From assembly GCA_025267735.1 (NCBI GenBank), contig CM046298.1, positions 29,705,866 to 29,769,865 of the forward strand: a DNA stretch of 64,000 bases, given 5' to 3'. Made by a program: the position numbers and the translations under genes. The notes beneath the pieces are model-generated. The model ran no database searches. It saw nothing but the letters and a program-made list of their open reading frames with translations, and had not been told where the DNA came from. This document shows, one piece after another, positions 63,601-64,000 of the stretch. Position 1 is the first letter of the stretch. Each line of letters opens with the position of its first letter. The DNA is from Mactra quadrangularis. Its lineage: Eukaryota > Mollusca > Bivalvia > Venerida > Mactridae.

Positions 63601-64000
63601 ACAATATTTTGACAGTCTAATTTCTCAAATACACAGTTGGTATGAATTAAAAAAACAACAAGCACTATGGTCCGACTGACAGTATATATTTTTTATATCA
63701 CAAAAAAGCTTAGAATGTTCAACACTAAACACAAAAATAGACTTTACACTTACAAAGTTTTAGAAATGAGAGTTGACTAACTGCTTTACTTAGCATTGCA
63801 TTGTTTAGGAATAATTACAATCCATTTGTCTTTAAACAAGAACTGTCAGTAGAGACAGCATGCTCGACTAATCGGGGTGCTTGAGTAAACAAAAATATAA
63901 CAAGTTACAAGCATTTATGAGTAACAAGGGGGAATAATTTTGAATCAAATGTGTGCCTGAATTATGAATCTTATCATCCATCATGTGGGTGAAGATAAGG
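63601..64000. other. AT-rich end of window, nothing recognised
   Basis: No coding or repeat feature was recognised. Confidence 0.4.

Overview
The window is metazoan nuclear DNA. It is AT-rich, dense in tRNA-derived SINEs, foldback MITEs and long satellites, and holds one intact non-LTR retrotransposon. The SINE/satellite texture suggests a lophotrochozoan, probably a mollusc; this is inference, as no diagnostic host gene is present.

The centrepiece is a complete, apparently very young Polinton/Maverick (adintovirus-type) element at 12201-29270 (17,070 bp). It is bounded by 6-bp target duplications (CATACC at 12195-12200 and 29271-29276) and about 220-bp terminal inverted repeats (two substitutions plus one short indel by eye). 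It carries the full virus-like set with no disrupted frame: protein-primed family B DNA polymerase (15101-18889), packaging ATPase (20395-21042), chromodomain integrase (23116-24189), penton-type minor capsid protein (24436-25260), double-jelly-roll major capsid protein (25622-26920) and adenain-like protease (27389-27976). Basic core-type and small membrane proteins lie between them. Most plus-strand genes are tightly packed, and six neighbouring pairs share an ATGA stop/start overlap. A CARD-only protein (19740-20033), probably a captured apoptosis or innate-signalling modulator, lies between perfect 32-bp direct repeats.

The most unusual feature: four non-histone accessory genes near the two ends (12531-12980 minus, 13564-13851 minus, 14063-14380 plus, 28293-28757 plus) each end in a replication-dependent-histone-type 3' signal. 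Each has a 6-bp stem GGCCCT/AGGGCC with a UYUN tetraloop, flanked 5' by CCAAC or ACCAAC, and then a purine-rich GAARGAAT-like histone downstream element 11-14 nt further on. The element therefore appears to route a subset of its mRNAs through the host SLBP/U7 histone pathway. One of these genes encodes a predicted myristoylated protein with three LYPDL (ALIX-type late domain) repeats.

Left flank (1-12194): SINE copies, a 68-bp satellite (825-2990), a 76-bp palindromic satellite (3958-5003) and two hAT-type MITEs with 8-bp TSDs (7312-7759, 11450-11997). Right flank (29277-64000): foldback MITEs; a 69-bp satellite that reads as a 23-residue pseudo-coding repeat (34285-39130); an 88-bp satellite (40290-44940) abutting a LINE with an intact 1115-codon ORF preceded by a 2A-like motif (45331-48678); a possible host first exon with a splice donor (50082-50534) followed by a GATAA microsatellite; then more SINEs and MITEs. 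I see no rRNA, CRISPR or stand-alone tRNA gene.
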